This document shows, one piece after another, positions 11,317-22,480 of a DNA stretch of 64,000 nt. Every line of letters starts with the position of its first letter. The stretch's first letter is position 1. The notes under the pieces are model-generated. The model was not told where the DNA came from, searched no databases, and worked only from the letters and a program-made list of their open reading frames with translations. The position numbers and the translations under genes are program-made. Source of the DNA: Bos javanicus (taxonomy: Eukaryota; Chordata; Mammalia; Artiodactyla; Bovidae); contig NC_083869.1 in assembly GCF_032452875.1 (NCBI RefSeq), positions 76,936,501 through 77,000,500 of the forward strand. The letters are read 5' to 3'.

Positions 11317-12218
11317 GAGAAGATTAAATTGGACCTGGGAGAGAGGAAGAGAAACCACTGGATTTTAGGCAGGGGAGGTAGCATGGGTAGATTTCCATTT
11401 CCAGGGGCTCACTGTGATCTCTCTATGGAAATACACATTTGGGAGTGATGAGATATGGGACAGAGATCAGACCAGAGCAAAGATAAGGACTTCAACTACT
11501 GTGGTGGGGAAGTCAAGGAGAGAAGGACTTGAGAAAAATCTGGATGGAACATTGGTAACCTTGGGTGACCCTCTGGATATGGATGATGAGTCAAGACTCA
11601 AGTCAAGACTGACTGTTCATTTTCTTGATTGGGTGGAAGTTCATGAATAATTGGCAAATATAGGAGACAAATCACAATCCTTGAGTGATTATAATTTAAT
11701 AGCATTGACTGTAGCATTGACTCTTAAAATAAGTGGTAAAGGTCTTTGGATTGAGGTCAGACTAGAAGATAGAGATGAAATGATGATTTCTTGTTGGAAG
11801 ATGTCTTGAATGAGGCTGTGGTGAGACACCTGGGGTGCATGCTGGTGGGCATTTGTATAAATGGCTCTTTCTCTTTTTCTATTTCCTGTCTTCTTTTCCA
11901 TCAATGAAAACACAAACAGAGAGGTGAGAGAACAATGGGATATTCCCTCTTCTCCATCTAGATTTCCCACCAGCCAAATTAATAGCCAATGATAAGCACA
12001 AGCAGTGGTTGATAAGCACAATCAGTGGAAGATGTAGGATTTCAAAAGCACAAAAGTAGCAGAAAGAAATGGAGGCAGAGACCTATTTTGTTTTTTAAAT
12101 TTAAATCAATTTGTTAAAACAGTCACATAACATAGTTGTCTCTGTGACACTCCCACTCCCCCCCCCCCCCCCTGCATCTCATTTCTTCTCCTTCCTCCCC
12201 ACTTAGAAAAGCCCTAGG
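11317..12218. other. Unique intronic DNA with C15 run
   Basis: No repeat named. It contains an uninterrupted run of 15 C at 12158-12172. Confidence 0.5.
12158..12172. repeat. Poly-C tract (C15)
   Basis: Fifteen consecutive C, preceded by other C-rich triplets (tcccactccc). The minus strand is G15 and could form G-quadruplexes. Confidence 0.95.
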
Positions 12219-12356
12219 GAATTCTCTGGCCTTCCAGTGGTTGAACTCTGGGCTTTCACTGCCAAGGGCATGGGTTCAATCCCTGGTCAGGGAACTATGA
12301 TCCCATATGGCTCTGGGTAGCCAAATTAAAACAATAACAAAACCCCCAAACAAACA
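12219..12356 (+). mobile_element. CHR-type tRNA-derived SINE
   Basis: Head 'ccttccagtggttgaactc', promoter B-box-like 'gggttcaatccc', then 'ggtcagggaactatgatccc' and an A-rich tail with aacaaa units. This is the typical short artiodactyl CHR layout. Confidence 0.7.
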
Positions 12357-12884
12357 AAAGCAATGGGGAAAATAAAAGAACAAACTGTTTACTAAAAACA
12401 GAAAAGGATAAGCTACTGCCTGGTCTCAGGCATTATTCAGAAGCAGTTATAAGGAGAAGGTAGATGGTTATCACTATGCTCAGCCAGCCAGAGGCCTCCA
12501 GTGGGTAAGAACACATTCTCCTACCACCTCGGGACCTTGAGTTATTGAACCTTCTCCTCTCTGCTCTATGTGACTTTGGAAGGAATCTGTAGGGACTGGG
12601 CTACAGCCAAGAGTAAGAAACCCTGGTAATAATTTGAGAATTGTAATTTGACCAGTGGTTTTAAAAGCACATGTGCCCCCATGGTGGTTGAGGTAGACTT
12701 CAGTGCCTCTCTTTAAAATATATTAATGACATTAAACAAATTAAACCCGTTTACCAAAATGCCAGCACAACTACCAGCTGTAAAGATGGAGGGAGCCCGA
12801 CATTTTGAAAGCATGGAATCAATGACTTCCTTTGAGAGTTGAAGATTCTGAGATTAAGAGAGGGATCCCTAGTTCGGGACAGAC
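12357..12884. other. Unique intronic DNA
   Basis: No feature recognised. Confidence 0.5.
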
Positions 12885-13010
12885 TTGTGTGTGAATTCCT
12901 GCTCCATCTCCTATAAGATCTTAGATTTGCTATTCACCTTTCTGAGGCTCAGTCTATTTAGCTATAAAAAAACGTTTGAATGTTATGGGGATTGACTGGG
13001 GTACAAATGC
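12885..13010 (+). repeat. MIR SINE fragment
   Basis: 'gaattcctgctccatctcc', 'cacctttctgaggctcagt' and 'tggggattgactgggg' follow the MIR core order. Confidence 0.45.
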
Positions 13011-13211
13011 AGCTGAGTTCAGTCAGTTCTGGTAACCATTATAGGAAAGCAAGAACATAACTAAAGGACCAAGCATGAAGCCTGGTGTCTAGGGCTTACT
13101 CAAAAGAAAAAGGTTTGTTCAATTTCCTTCCTTTTCCTATCTCTTTTAATCTCATTTAATGACTTGACAAGGCCACTGCTATCCTCAGTTCTAAGATCAA
13201 CAAAGCTACTT

Positions 13212-13239
13212 TACCAGCTGAGCCACCAGGGAAGCCCTT
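13212..13239 (-). mobile_element. Orphan Bov-tA head
   Basis: Twenty-eight bases are the exact complement of a Bov-tA tRNA head (gggcttccctggtggctcag plus ctggtaaa), with no SINE body on the 3' side. Confidence 0.75.
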
Positions 13240-13668
13240 CTCCAGGCCAGATTACAAATTTTAGGCATCTAAGCTTGAAAAGATTGTGATACTTCACTCT
13301 CTCACCACCTCACCAAGAGTAATTAAAAAGAAAAGCAACACTAAAACATAGAATGAACATAAAGAAGTATAACAAAACAATGTATTTCTCACTGAAGACT
13401 TCAATGATTGCCTAGCCCCTATCATAAAGTCGATGTCCTCGAAATAAATGTTTATGGTAACTACCCACTCCCCTCCACCCCTGGCCTTTTGCCTTTGCTC
13501 TGTGCATTTGCTAAGCTTTTCAAATAGGTAACCCAGCACCTGAGCCAGTACTAGGGGTGCCCCCATGTGCACTTACTCCACTTAAGGACTGGAATCCATT
13601 CCCAAAGTATCCCAAGCCTTCTTTGACTCATTGTACCTTTGTCTCCATACCTTATCTAATACTTAAAC
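13240..13668. other. Intronic DNA, possibly L2-related
   Basis: 13560-13668 ('cccaagccttctttgactc') could be sense L2. The 92-codon minus open frame at 13294-13572 is not convincing. Confidence 0.35.
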
Positions 13669-13670
13669 AA

Positions 13671-14530
13671 GTACGCCATGAGAAACGCTGGGCTGGAGGA
13701 AGCACAACCCGGAATCAAGATTGCTGGGAGAAATATCAATAACCTCAGATATATAGATGACACCACCCTTATGGCAGAAAGTGAAGAAGAACTAAAGAGC
13801 CTCTTGATGAAAGTGAAAGAGGAGAGTGAAAAAATTGGCTTAAAGCTCAACATTCAGAAAACTAAGATCATAGCATCCAGTCCCATCACTTCATGGGAAA
13901 TAGATGGGGAAACAGGGGAAACAGCAGCTGACTTTATTTTTTTGGGCTCCAAAATTACTGCAGATGGTGATTACAGCCATGAAATTAAAAGACACTTGCT
14001 CCTTGGAAGGAAAGTTATGACAAACCTAGATAGCATATTAAAAAGCAGAGACATTTCTTTGTCAACAAAGGTCCATCTAGTCAAGGCTATGATTTTTCCA
14101 GTAGTCATGTGAGAGTTGGACTATAAAGAAATCTGAGCACTGAAGAATTGATGCTTTTGAACTGTGGTGTTGGAAAAGACCCTTGAGAGTCCCTTGGACT
14201 GCAAGGAGATCCAAACAGTCCATCCTAAAGAAGATCAGTCCTGGGTGTTCATTGGAAGGACTGATGTTGAAGCTGAAGCTCCAGTACTTTGGCCACCTGA
14301 TGGGAAGAGCTGACTCGTTTGAAAAGATCCTGATGCTGGGAAAGATTGAGGGCAGGAGAAGAGGGGGACAACAGAGGATGAGATTGTTGTATGGCATCAC
14401 CGACTCAATGGACATGAGTTTGGGTGGACTCCAGCAGTTTGTGATGGATAAGGAGGCCTGGTGTGCTGTGGCTCCTGAGGTCGCAAGGAGTTGGACACGA
14501 CTGAGCAACTGAACTGAACCGAACTGAAAC
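13671..14530 (+). mobile_element. BovB LINE, 3' part
   Basis: The copy starts inside the reverse transcriptase just upstream of MRNAGLEEAQPG and runs to the 3' end, finishing with repeated 'gaactgaa' units. A possible TSD is ACTTAAACAA (13661-13670) / ACTGAAACAA (14523-14532), though the right copy overlaps the repetitive tail. Confidence 0.9.
13678..14112 (+). pseudogene. BovB ORF fragment (end of RT)
   Basis: A 144-codon frame whose catalytic box reads LRYIDDTTLM: the alanine of YADD is replaced but both aspartates remain. It ends where 'ccagtagtcatg' runs into a deletion before the GCESW region. A second frame, 14183-14512, carries the conserved BovB C-terminal block (YFGHLMGRADSFEK, ITDSMDMSLGGL). 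Non-functional. Confidence 0.85.
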
Positions 14531-14532
14531 AA

Positions 14533-15097
14533 AATAATTGAGTGTCATTCACCTCCTTCTCACCCTTGTTTATCATCTGATTAAAGTGGAAAGGACCAGG
14601 TAAGTTCCCATAAAGGATAACAGTAGATCAGGAATGACTCCTGTACTAGAACAATTAGGTCTTCTACACAGTGTGACAATGTTGAGGGAATCACTTGATC
14701 TTTGGAAGCCTGGAGAAGAAGTTAGAGTCAGAAGCTAAAGAAATCTCAGCTCAGCCTTTAGTTCTAAGAATCCTACTGCTCTCTTCTCAGCAGGAAATTC
14801 CCACTCACTTTGGCCTTCTCTCCAACCTAAGTAACAAATCATGAGAGGAGGAACCCTGCCCCCTGCTGAAAGGGGCAATTCCAGAGAATAGGTGAGAGTT
14901 CTGAGATAAGGCAGGGAGAAAACTCCTTCAAGGCAGGACTGAATCGGAGCATTAAAAGATTATAGATGGGGACCACGCGTATGAAAATCCCTGTGTTGTA
15001 TGTAAGATGTAGAGGCTACCAGGGCAGCCAGAGGCATCCTGGTGATGCACTGGATGCTCCATAGCCCACAGGATAGAAAGAGAATCAACACAGGATA
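14533..15097. other. Unique intronic DNA
   Basis: No feature recognised. Confidence 0.5.
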
Positions 15098-15700
15098 TCT
15101 ATTTATTCATTCAGCAAACATCTGTTTGGAGTTACTTTTCCAGTTATTGTAATAGGCCATATAGAAAACATGTATCAATAAAATGTCCACATCTTCAAAG
15201 AGCCAATAGCTTAGTGGAGAAAAATGAGATGGGGAGAGCACACAGATCATTACAGTTGTAGTTCACTCATTAAATCCTGTCCGATTATTTGTAGCCCCAC
15301 AAGTTGCAGCACACCAGGCTTCCTGTCCTTCACCTTCTCCTGGAGTTTGCTCAAACTGGTATCCACTGAGTTAATGATACCATCTAATGAAATCCTCCTC
15401 TGTCATCTCCTTCTCTTGCCCTCAATCTTTCCCAGTATCAGGGTGTTTTCCAATGAGTCAGCTCTTCCCATCAGGTGGCCAAAGTATTGGAGCTTAAGCA
15501 TCAGTCCTTTCAATGCATATTCAGGGTTGATTTTCTCTAGAGTTGAATGGTTTGATCTCCTTGCTGTCATTACAATACAGCATCTTAAATGCAAGGTTAG
15601 AGGTCGGGGGGCAGATACCCTGAGAACAGAGAATAGGATCAATTAATCTAACTAAAGCTTCAAGGAGAGCTTCCTAGAGGAGATGAACTCTGGGAGCATG
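15098..15700 (-). repeat. L2 LINE split by a BovB
   Basis: The left part 'tattcattcagcaaacatctg ... caaagagccaatagcttagtgg' and the right part 'gagagcttcctagaggagatga' are consecutive antisense L2 blocks separated by the BovB fragment at 15258-15567. Confidence 0.6.
15247..15575 (-). mobile_element. BovB 3' fragment
   Basis: The antisense BovB C-terminal region (minus-strand translation has YFGHLMGRADSLE, LILGKIEGKRRR) occupies about 15258-15567. A short TSD, TCATTACA, lies at 15247-15254 and 15568-15575. Confidence 0.85.
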
Positions 15701-15887
15701 GGAGAACTTAGAAAAGTGTCTGGCACAGAGTAGATACTCAAATGGTTATTGAATGAATTTTGTAGAAATTCAGAAATAAGAACATACAGTGATTGTCTAC
15801 CAGCTGCTCATACATCTAGAGAGGCATGGACAAGTAAAGTAAATGCCATACTGTGTGGTTGGCAGGCCATGTGACAAGGAGTCCCTG

Positions 15888-16070
15888 CTATGTAATGCTG
15901 TGTGGCATTGGCCAAAGTTGTGATCTCTGTGACATCATTTCCACCATCTGTACTAGAGGGATAATAATGTCTATTTCACAGTATTCTAGGTAAGAATGCA
16001 TTTTGAAAGATACTTTAGTATGATGTCTCATACATACCAAGTGTTCAATAAACAACAAGTATTATTAAAG
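15888..16070 (+). repeat. MIR SINE
   Basis: 'tgctgtgtggcattggcca', 'tttccaccatctgtactag', 'ggataataatgtctatttc' and 'caagtgttcaataaac' lie in MIR order. Confidence 0.6.
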
Positions 16071-17096
16071 CATATTTCCATGTATGAAAAAGGAATAAAG
16101 CCTACAATCACATACTACAAGTCATAGCCACTTATTTTTTTCACAGCAGAAACTACTTCAGGACCCAGAGGTTCCTGGAGGAGGGTCTGTCTGGGCTGGA
16201 GTGGGTGCAGAAGGAGGGTCCAGCAGTAGGAGGTAGGGATACCAGGCTCCCAGTCAGCTGCTCCCCAAAGGCAACCCTGGGACAGGCACACAGCTGAAGG
16301 GGTCTTAGTCTTCTCTTCCTACAGATGAGCTGTGATAGACCCTGGAAAAAATGGTAGGCTTTGACTAGAAAGAAAAACCTAGGGATGGATGGGGAACCAT
16401 GCCTTGAAATGGAGAGAATAAAGAGACGGAACTGGAATTAACGTGTGTGGAAAGGAAGGTTCCCTAAAGGATGATCTCAGAAATAAAGTTCCAAAGAATC
16501 CCCCTGGTGGCTTTTATTCACCTGCAAAATGGAATTATCAGCTGCTCATGCTGGTGGCAGCTGTTCAGCTAGTCTCCCCTTCCCAGACTCAAACCTTTTG
16601 TCAAACTGAAATATATTCTCTTAGGAAAATCCCCCAGGGTACACCTGACTAAGGCCAGGTCAGTTGGAGCAAAGGAGGAGGTAAAGGTTTTAAGGACCAA
16701 ATCGGGAGGAGGGAGAGTTGGAAATGAAAACCTGCTTTCCTCTTCTTGTTAATCCTGCAGGGTCCTTCCTAAAAGGCTTCATTTGTTTGCTTCTTTGCAG
16801 CAAAGAATTTGGTGAGAAAATCTCAGTGGGGAGATAAATACCTGTCAAAAGCTGTACAGAATTTCCCAGGGAGGAGACTTGTGTGAAAGCCTTTATTTCA
16901 CCAATAAAGAAAGAAAAGGTTATTTTATGTGCATTGTGGGAGAATTAGTGAGACATTTCTCATTTCTCCAGGGAGAAAAATCCCAGAGAGGTGTCTGCCA
17001 TGCCTGTGTTTTCCAGCTATTTTCAGACAGGAGTGTTTTACGCCTTGGCTGTGAGGACCTCTGCTGATGCCTCTTCTGTTTTCTGTTTTCTTGCAG
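16071..17096. other. Intron sequence upstream of second exon
   Basis: No repeat recognised over about 1 kb before the exon, unusual for this window. It is moderately G/C-richer than the surroundings at 16150-16340. Confidence 0.5.
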
Positions 17097-17184
17097 ATGG
17101 ATCAGCAACTCCGACTCAGTTATAACTTCTCCCCAGAAGTCGAGTTCAGGGCTATGAGGTCCCTCACCTTGGGCAAAGTCACAG
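17097..17184 (+). CDS. CNTNAP5: CNTNAP5-like internal exon (laminin-G domain, continuation)
   Basis: This is the next coding exon of the same gene. Seen: a very good acceptor (long T/C tract ending ttcttgcag at 17096), a donor ACAG|gtttgc at 17184/17185, and 88 bp equal to 29 codons plus 1 nt, starting in phase 0 exactly where the previous exon stops. The peptide starts MDQQLRLSYNFSPEVEF and ends RSLTLGKVT. SLTLGKV is the LYLGG-like strand of a laminin-G fold, as expected just after the LTIQ end of the upstream exon. The ATG at 17097 is an internal Met, not a start. Joined, the two exons give 72 contiguous codons without a stop across a 6,928-bp intron, which is the strongest argument that both are real. 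The following exon should begin in phase 1; from memory of CNTNAP5 it should encode ENLGLDS-like residues. I did not find it downstream, consistent with the very long introns of this gene. Confidence 0.85.
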
Positions 17185-17529
17185 GTTTGCTCTTCTAGTC
17201 CATGTCTTTCTGGCCTTGATAAAATAAATAATAAATAACTTTCTTCAGGGAAAAGCAACAAGATCTAGATAATATCCAACACGTAGGACCAAGAGTCCTG
17301 TGGAGACAGGAAAGCATGTGTGGAGAGAGCAGAAACCAGCATTTACATCTACTTTAGAGAATCTTGAGTAACATAAATGAACAGAGCAATTCACTAAAAT
17401 AATTATTTTTTACTTAATTTCTATTTACAATGTTTACTCAATTTTTTTAGTTAAATTCACATAAATTTCACTTAAAGAAATTAAGGATTTACAACCCAAT
17501 TATTTAACTCTATAAATCCTTAAATCTCT
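17185..17529. other. Intron start, AT-rich
   Basis: No feature recognised beyond the splice donor. Confidence 0.5.
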
Positions 17530-19640
17530 TTCCTAATTCATCAAAAATTCAAAAGATTGTCCTACGACAATAATGGATGCTTTTTTTTATTCTACAGGGA
17601 GTTCTGTCAATTTTCATTTTATATGAAATGATGACTTTTATCAGGTGTAAGCAAGATTGAAATTTTTGTATCTTCTTGATGAACGTTTTTTCACACTGAA
17701 GTAATATTTTTTAATTTTAATGTCTCTGTACTTTAGTTTGTCTGTTATTAATATAGCTAATTCAGTTTTGCTTTAGTTAGTATTTGCCTGGCTTATGGTT
17801 TATCATTTTCCTTATTTTCCCTTTCAGTCTTTTATTTCTTTCTTTTTTTTTGAGCCTTATATAGGATCTTGTGGAGAGTAGACAAACAAATATTGCATTT
17901 TCATTCAATCTGGCCATCTTCTGTTTTATAAATTGGCAAATGTAAGCCCCTGTGCATTTTTGGGTTCTTTGGGTGGTTGGGTTTGTTTCTGCCTCTTTAT
18001 TTTCTAATTGTTCAACTTTTCCTGTGATTCCAGCATGTTCTTTTCTATTCTCTCAGTCACAACACAGTGCAGAAAACATTCATAACTGGAAACATTTTAA
18101 GCAGGAATGTATTTAACTCAGGAAATAACTTGCTTACAAAATTGTGACAGCACTTATAGAGTGCATTCCTGTTAGTCTTTTTGAGTGACTCCCCAGCAGT
18201 TCTGAGCTGATGAATGGGAAGCCATTAACTACCAAGCAGTCACTGATGCAGTGCTGTGTGTTAGCATCCAATAGGTGGAAAAGCTCCTTAAAAATGGCGG
18301 CAGAGAAAAGACTTCAAGTTACCATGACTTTGCTGGCCAGTAGAAAAAGCTGAAAAGGCAGAAAAAATGACTCCTGTCCCACTACAGCCTTCCAGATCCA
18401 TACATTGTATCTAGTTTCCAGAACATAATGTGCATCCAGAAATCTATCTGCTATTAGGTCTGGAAAATGTCAGTTTTACCTTCCAAAATGACAGTTGAAT
18501 GAGCCAATCAACACTGACCAACTTGTAGGTTGAATTTTATGTTTATTTCTTATTCTATTTCCCCTCCTACTAATAATAATTATTACTTTATGTAGACACT
18601 GCTTTTTTGACTTACCAGTGTAGTCATTAATTTGTTGTTCCAAAACCTTTTACTTTCTGCCAGATTTAATTTCCTTCTTTCTGATGTAAATTCTTTTGAA
18701 TTTTTTTCCGTATAAGTGGTCCTTTATCTGAAAATAAGTCTTTCATTTTTCACCTTTATTCCTGGAAGACAATTTTGCTAGACATGTAATTCAACATTGA
18801 AGGACATCTTTCCCTTATATCTTAAGGATTTATTCGTGGGTGTGATGGACCCGCTCACACTGGCTTATAAGAACCTGTTATACATATCCCTGCACAATTC
18901 TGCATGTGGTGATTTCACAATGGTAGTTTGAAATTGGCCAACCTAGGAGTTTCTATTCCATGTATCTCAGAAATGCTACAAATCAGGGTCCTTGGGGTCC
19001 TTGGCAGCCAGGTTAAACCCTCACCAGCACATCACTGGACTCTACTCTTCCATCATCTGATGTGACTGTTGAAAAGCTGGCTGTCAGTCTGTCCTGTCTT
19101 TGAAAATACACTGACCACCCCCACACCCAACACCCTAAACCTATTTTTAAGGTCATTTCTTTAAATTTGGTGTTTGATAGTTTTATTACCATATGTCTGA
19201 TTGTAGACTTCTATTTAATTCTCTTAGTTGATATGTTTATGTTTCTTGTATTTCTTCATTAGTTTCTGTGTATCTAGTTCATATGTATTATTCATATGTA
19301 TCTATTCATTAGCTCTCAAAAATTCTCAGCATCTCTTTAATGCTTCTTTCTTATTCTCTCTACTCATTTAGCTTTGACCTGCACTAGATAAACCTCAGAC
19401 TTATTCTTTTTTCTGTTAGGTGATTTTATTTTTCTTGTCCATTTTCACTGGTTTCAATGTGAATATTTTAAGTTGACTATCTTCACTTAGTAACAGGTCG
19501 AGGCCAGGACTCCTGTTCTTCAAGATGATTCCGGTACTCTCCTGGATGCAAACTTAATGTTGGCTGATGACTTACTGTCTTGGTTTTGCGTTTCTTTCCC
19601 CTAAAATCTTCCCCAAGCTTAGGATCCTTCTTTGTTTCCT
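17530..19640 (-). repeat. Ancient L1/HAL1-like relics
   Basis: T-rich blocks such as 'gtctgttattaatatagc', 'gcctggcttatggtttatc', 'ctggaagacaattttgctag' and 'ttttattaccatatgtctg' are in the order of an antisense old L1 ORF2. About 18055-18540 does not fit and may be a separate unclassified insertion. Confidence 0.45.
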
Positions 19641-20007
19641 GTAGCTTAACAAAATATTAAAAATGTGTTGTTTGGTTTTAATGAAGCAGAATTACTTTTT
19701 TGAGTATCTAGTATATTACATGTCCCCTCATACCTAAATTTATCTTGAGCCACTGAATCCACATTTCAGAAGAATTTTGAGAGGAGAGATTCCTAGGGTT
19801 GTAGGCTCACCAAGCTTGGGCTGTTCTTGTGTTACCTGCTTTGCAATGGCAGCTCTAAAAACATCCTCTTATTTAAAATTTCTTTCCGTTTATCTTGACA
19901 CTGCGTATGACATTCCTATGGCATTTTTGTCTTTTGAACTAAACCCCTAATATGTAAGACTTAAAGGAAGAAAATTTAAAGTGAGTTACTAAATTACTGT
20001 ACCTTGT
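19641..20007. other. Intronic DNA
   Basis: Possibly further diverged old-L1 sequence. Nothing firm. Confidence 0.35.
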
Positions 20008-20241
20008 ACTAAATTATCTTGCTGGGTGGCTCAGTGGGTAAGAATCTGTCTGCCAGTGCAGAAGATGAAGGAGATATGGGTTCAATCCCTAGGTTGGGAA
20101 GATCCCTTGCAGTAGGAAACAGCAACCCACTCCATTATTCTTGCTTGAGAAATTCCATGAACAAAGGAGCCTGGTGGGCTACAGTCCCTGTGGTGGCAAA
20201 GAGTTGGCCATGACTGAGCAACTGAGCACGCACTAAATTAT
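20008..20241 (+). mobile_element. Bov-tA SINE with 10-bp TSD
   Basis: Insert 20018-20231 has a tRNA-like head (tgggtggctcagtgggtaag), B-box 'gggttcaatcccta' and a BovA body ending 'gactgagcaactgagc'. TSD ACTAAATTAT lies at 20008-20017 and 20232-20241. Confidence 0.9.
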
Positions 20242-20825
20242 TGCGGGCCAGCTTGTCATTTTGTTTTAGAAAAGATTAGGCTATTGTTGAGGAAGAGTAT
20301 CCAATAAAATGTCTTCACTGGACCAAGTGTGGAAAACCCCTGCCTGCCCACCTTTCTTCCCATCCAAATGGCTACAAGTAGAGCAGAGCATTTGGATCCA
20401 TAATTAACCTCCATACTTCTGGTCTTTGAAAGGTCTGTATCTAGAGGTGAGAGAAGATGATATGAACATTAGGTTCATTATTAAGGAGGGACATCTGTCC
20501 TGCAGACCTTTTGAAAGGAAGCCTCATGCATCAGAAAGAACTTGGAGTAGGAATATTTGCTGTAGGTAGGGATGGTGCAGAAATGGGTATGTAGTATTTA
20601 TAACAAATGCAACCCTACTCCACAACTTTAGAAATGTCTAGCATTGTGTTGGACATTTTCAAATCTAAAACAAGTATTTTCAGGCATTTTTTCATAGTAT
20701 ATACCAAAGGCAAGTAAGTATAGCAAATCTGTTCCAGTTTTCCTCAGTAATAGCATTCCATTGTAAAGCAACTCATGTATTCATTTTCTTTCTTTAAGAG
20801 AAAGGGCAAATTCATCATTCTAGAA
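20242..20825. other. Unique intronic DNA
   Basis: No feature recognised. Confidence 0.5.
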
Positions 20826-20970
20826 GGTATTTATTTAGCACCAATGATGGTTCTACATGATATGTGCTATATAGATAACAAGATGAGTAAGCATGTTTTT
20901 CCTGAAAATTCCTGTGATATAGAGGAAAATAGAAGACGTAATCATTGACGTTAAAATTGCATTCTGTGTG
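20826..20970 (-). repeat. Possible L2 fragment
   Basis: 'agcaccaatgatggttctac', 'gataacaagatgagtaag' and 'attcctgtgatatagagg' loosely follow antisense L2. Confidence 0.35.
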
Positions 20971-21416
20971 TTTACCCCTGGTAAATCATGGGCTGTTGTT
21001 AGCTTTGTTCCTTTGTTTACTGACATTCTTTGACTTTTAAGAAAAAAAACTTCTTGTTTCTGGTCTATTACATGAATAGATTGAAGGGAAAATAGCATTA
21101 AAAAGAAAAAAAATCTGTTTATTTAGGGAAGTCACCCTTTTGAACAAGATCATCTTTTTGAAAAATTACTGAACTCTTTAGAAATATAGAACTGCGTTCC
21201 TTAGATTCAGATAGTGTGAATTACCTGTATGTTTCTATGTCTATCCAATTTAGCACTGGTGCAGGAACATTCAGTCAGATTTAGAAATTTAGAAAGTATG
21301 AAACTTCTAAAAGGAACTGTACATTTTTTGTTTGCTTTTTATTTTTGTTTTATGTTTTTTAGTCCTGGTTTCTCTTAATTTACTGTTCCAGAGTATATAA
21401 TTAAATTTAATGGCAA

Positions 21417-21418
<2 letters not shown>
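20971..21418. other. Unique AT-rich intronic DNA
   Basis: No feature recognised up to the TA tract. Confidence 0.5.

Positions 21419-21420
<2 letters not shown>

Positions 21421-21460
<40 letters not shown>
21421..21460. repeat. (TA)20 microsatellite
   Basis: Forty bases of uninterrupted TA. The poly-IY open frames over it on both strands are artefacts. Confidence 0.95.
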
Positions 21461-21461
<1 letters not shown>

Positions 21462-22319
21462 CATTGAAGCTAAAAATGAAGGAATTTATTATTATCATTA
21501 TTATTATTTTCTTCCTGAGCAGAGACTCTTACTATACTGCAGATTTAAGAAGCCATTACTTTTTAAAATATAGAAACATCTTCAAGCTTATATGGAAAGG
21601 AATTGTATACTGTTTTTAAACTGTAGCTGCCAGATTCCACATAGACATTCAAATGCTATTTGCACTCAGGGCATACTTACAAGATTATTCATTTATCAAT
21701 TTCTTTTGCCTACTTGCCAGTTTGGTAGGCTAAACCTCACAGTTGGCAGAAACATTATTCTTCTGCTTTGATGACTGTTTGCCCAGGTAGCTTCAAAATT
21801 CACTTGGCCTTAACAAGCCATGTAGAAATTGGAAGAATTCCTTCTCAATCTGCAAAAGTCCAGTTAATCTAGGAATTGCAGGGCTAGCTGTGAGTACTTG
21901 CCTGTGCTTTGAGCTTGTCCATATGAAGTGAATTCTGATTGTGTCTAGAGAACAGGATTCTTTGACTCTCCCAAATCCCTCAGTTTTGAACATCACACCT
22001 ACTGTTTCTTCTGCAATATCAGAGCATTGTTGTCTGAATTTGTGATTGTGCTCACGTTAAATCATTTCTCAAGCATTTTGTAGGTGAAGAGTTATGGCTG
22101 CCATTTTTAGACAATGCAGCAAAATTTATGCATATAAAGGAAAGGTGGCTATTTCAAAGTACTTGTTTTGTAAGACTGTACTCTTTTTTTTTTAATTTTC
22201 TAAATAGTTGGGCCCTCCATCTGATTCAAAACTGGTGCAAATGATATTAAATTTAAAAGCAAAATTACAGAGTGAAGCATGCGCAGCTTTTTAGAGACTA
22301 ACTCATGTTTGGCTTTCTT
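21461..22319. other. Unique intronic DNA
   Basis: No feature recognised apart from a short (ATT)n stretch near 21485-21505. Confidence 0.5.
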
Positions 22320-22480
22320 ACTGTTGTATGACCATTGTGAAGTGTCAAATCTGTCTATAGTCCCTTGTCAGTAAAATGAGGATGGTAGCATTTAATTCAT
22401 AGATTTAAGTAAGCATTCCATAAGACACTATATACAAAGTATTTGAAGTATTTGATATTTAGCACATGCTCCATACATGT
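22320..22480 (+). repeat. MIR SINE
   Basis: 'gttgtatgaccattgtgaag', 'gtcagtaaaatgaggatgg' and 'tagcacatgctccatacatg' lie in MIR order. Confidence 0.5.

Larger units (their letters stand above)
10169..17096 (+). other. Complete intron between the two LamG exons
   Basis: This phase-0 intron of 6,928 bp begins gtacct and ends ttgcag. It contains MER5, L2, a BovA monomer, a CHR-type SINE, MIR copies and two BovB fragments, all non-coding with respect to the host gene. Confidence 0.8.
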
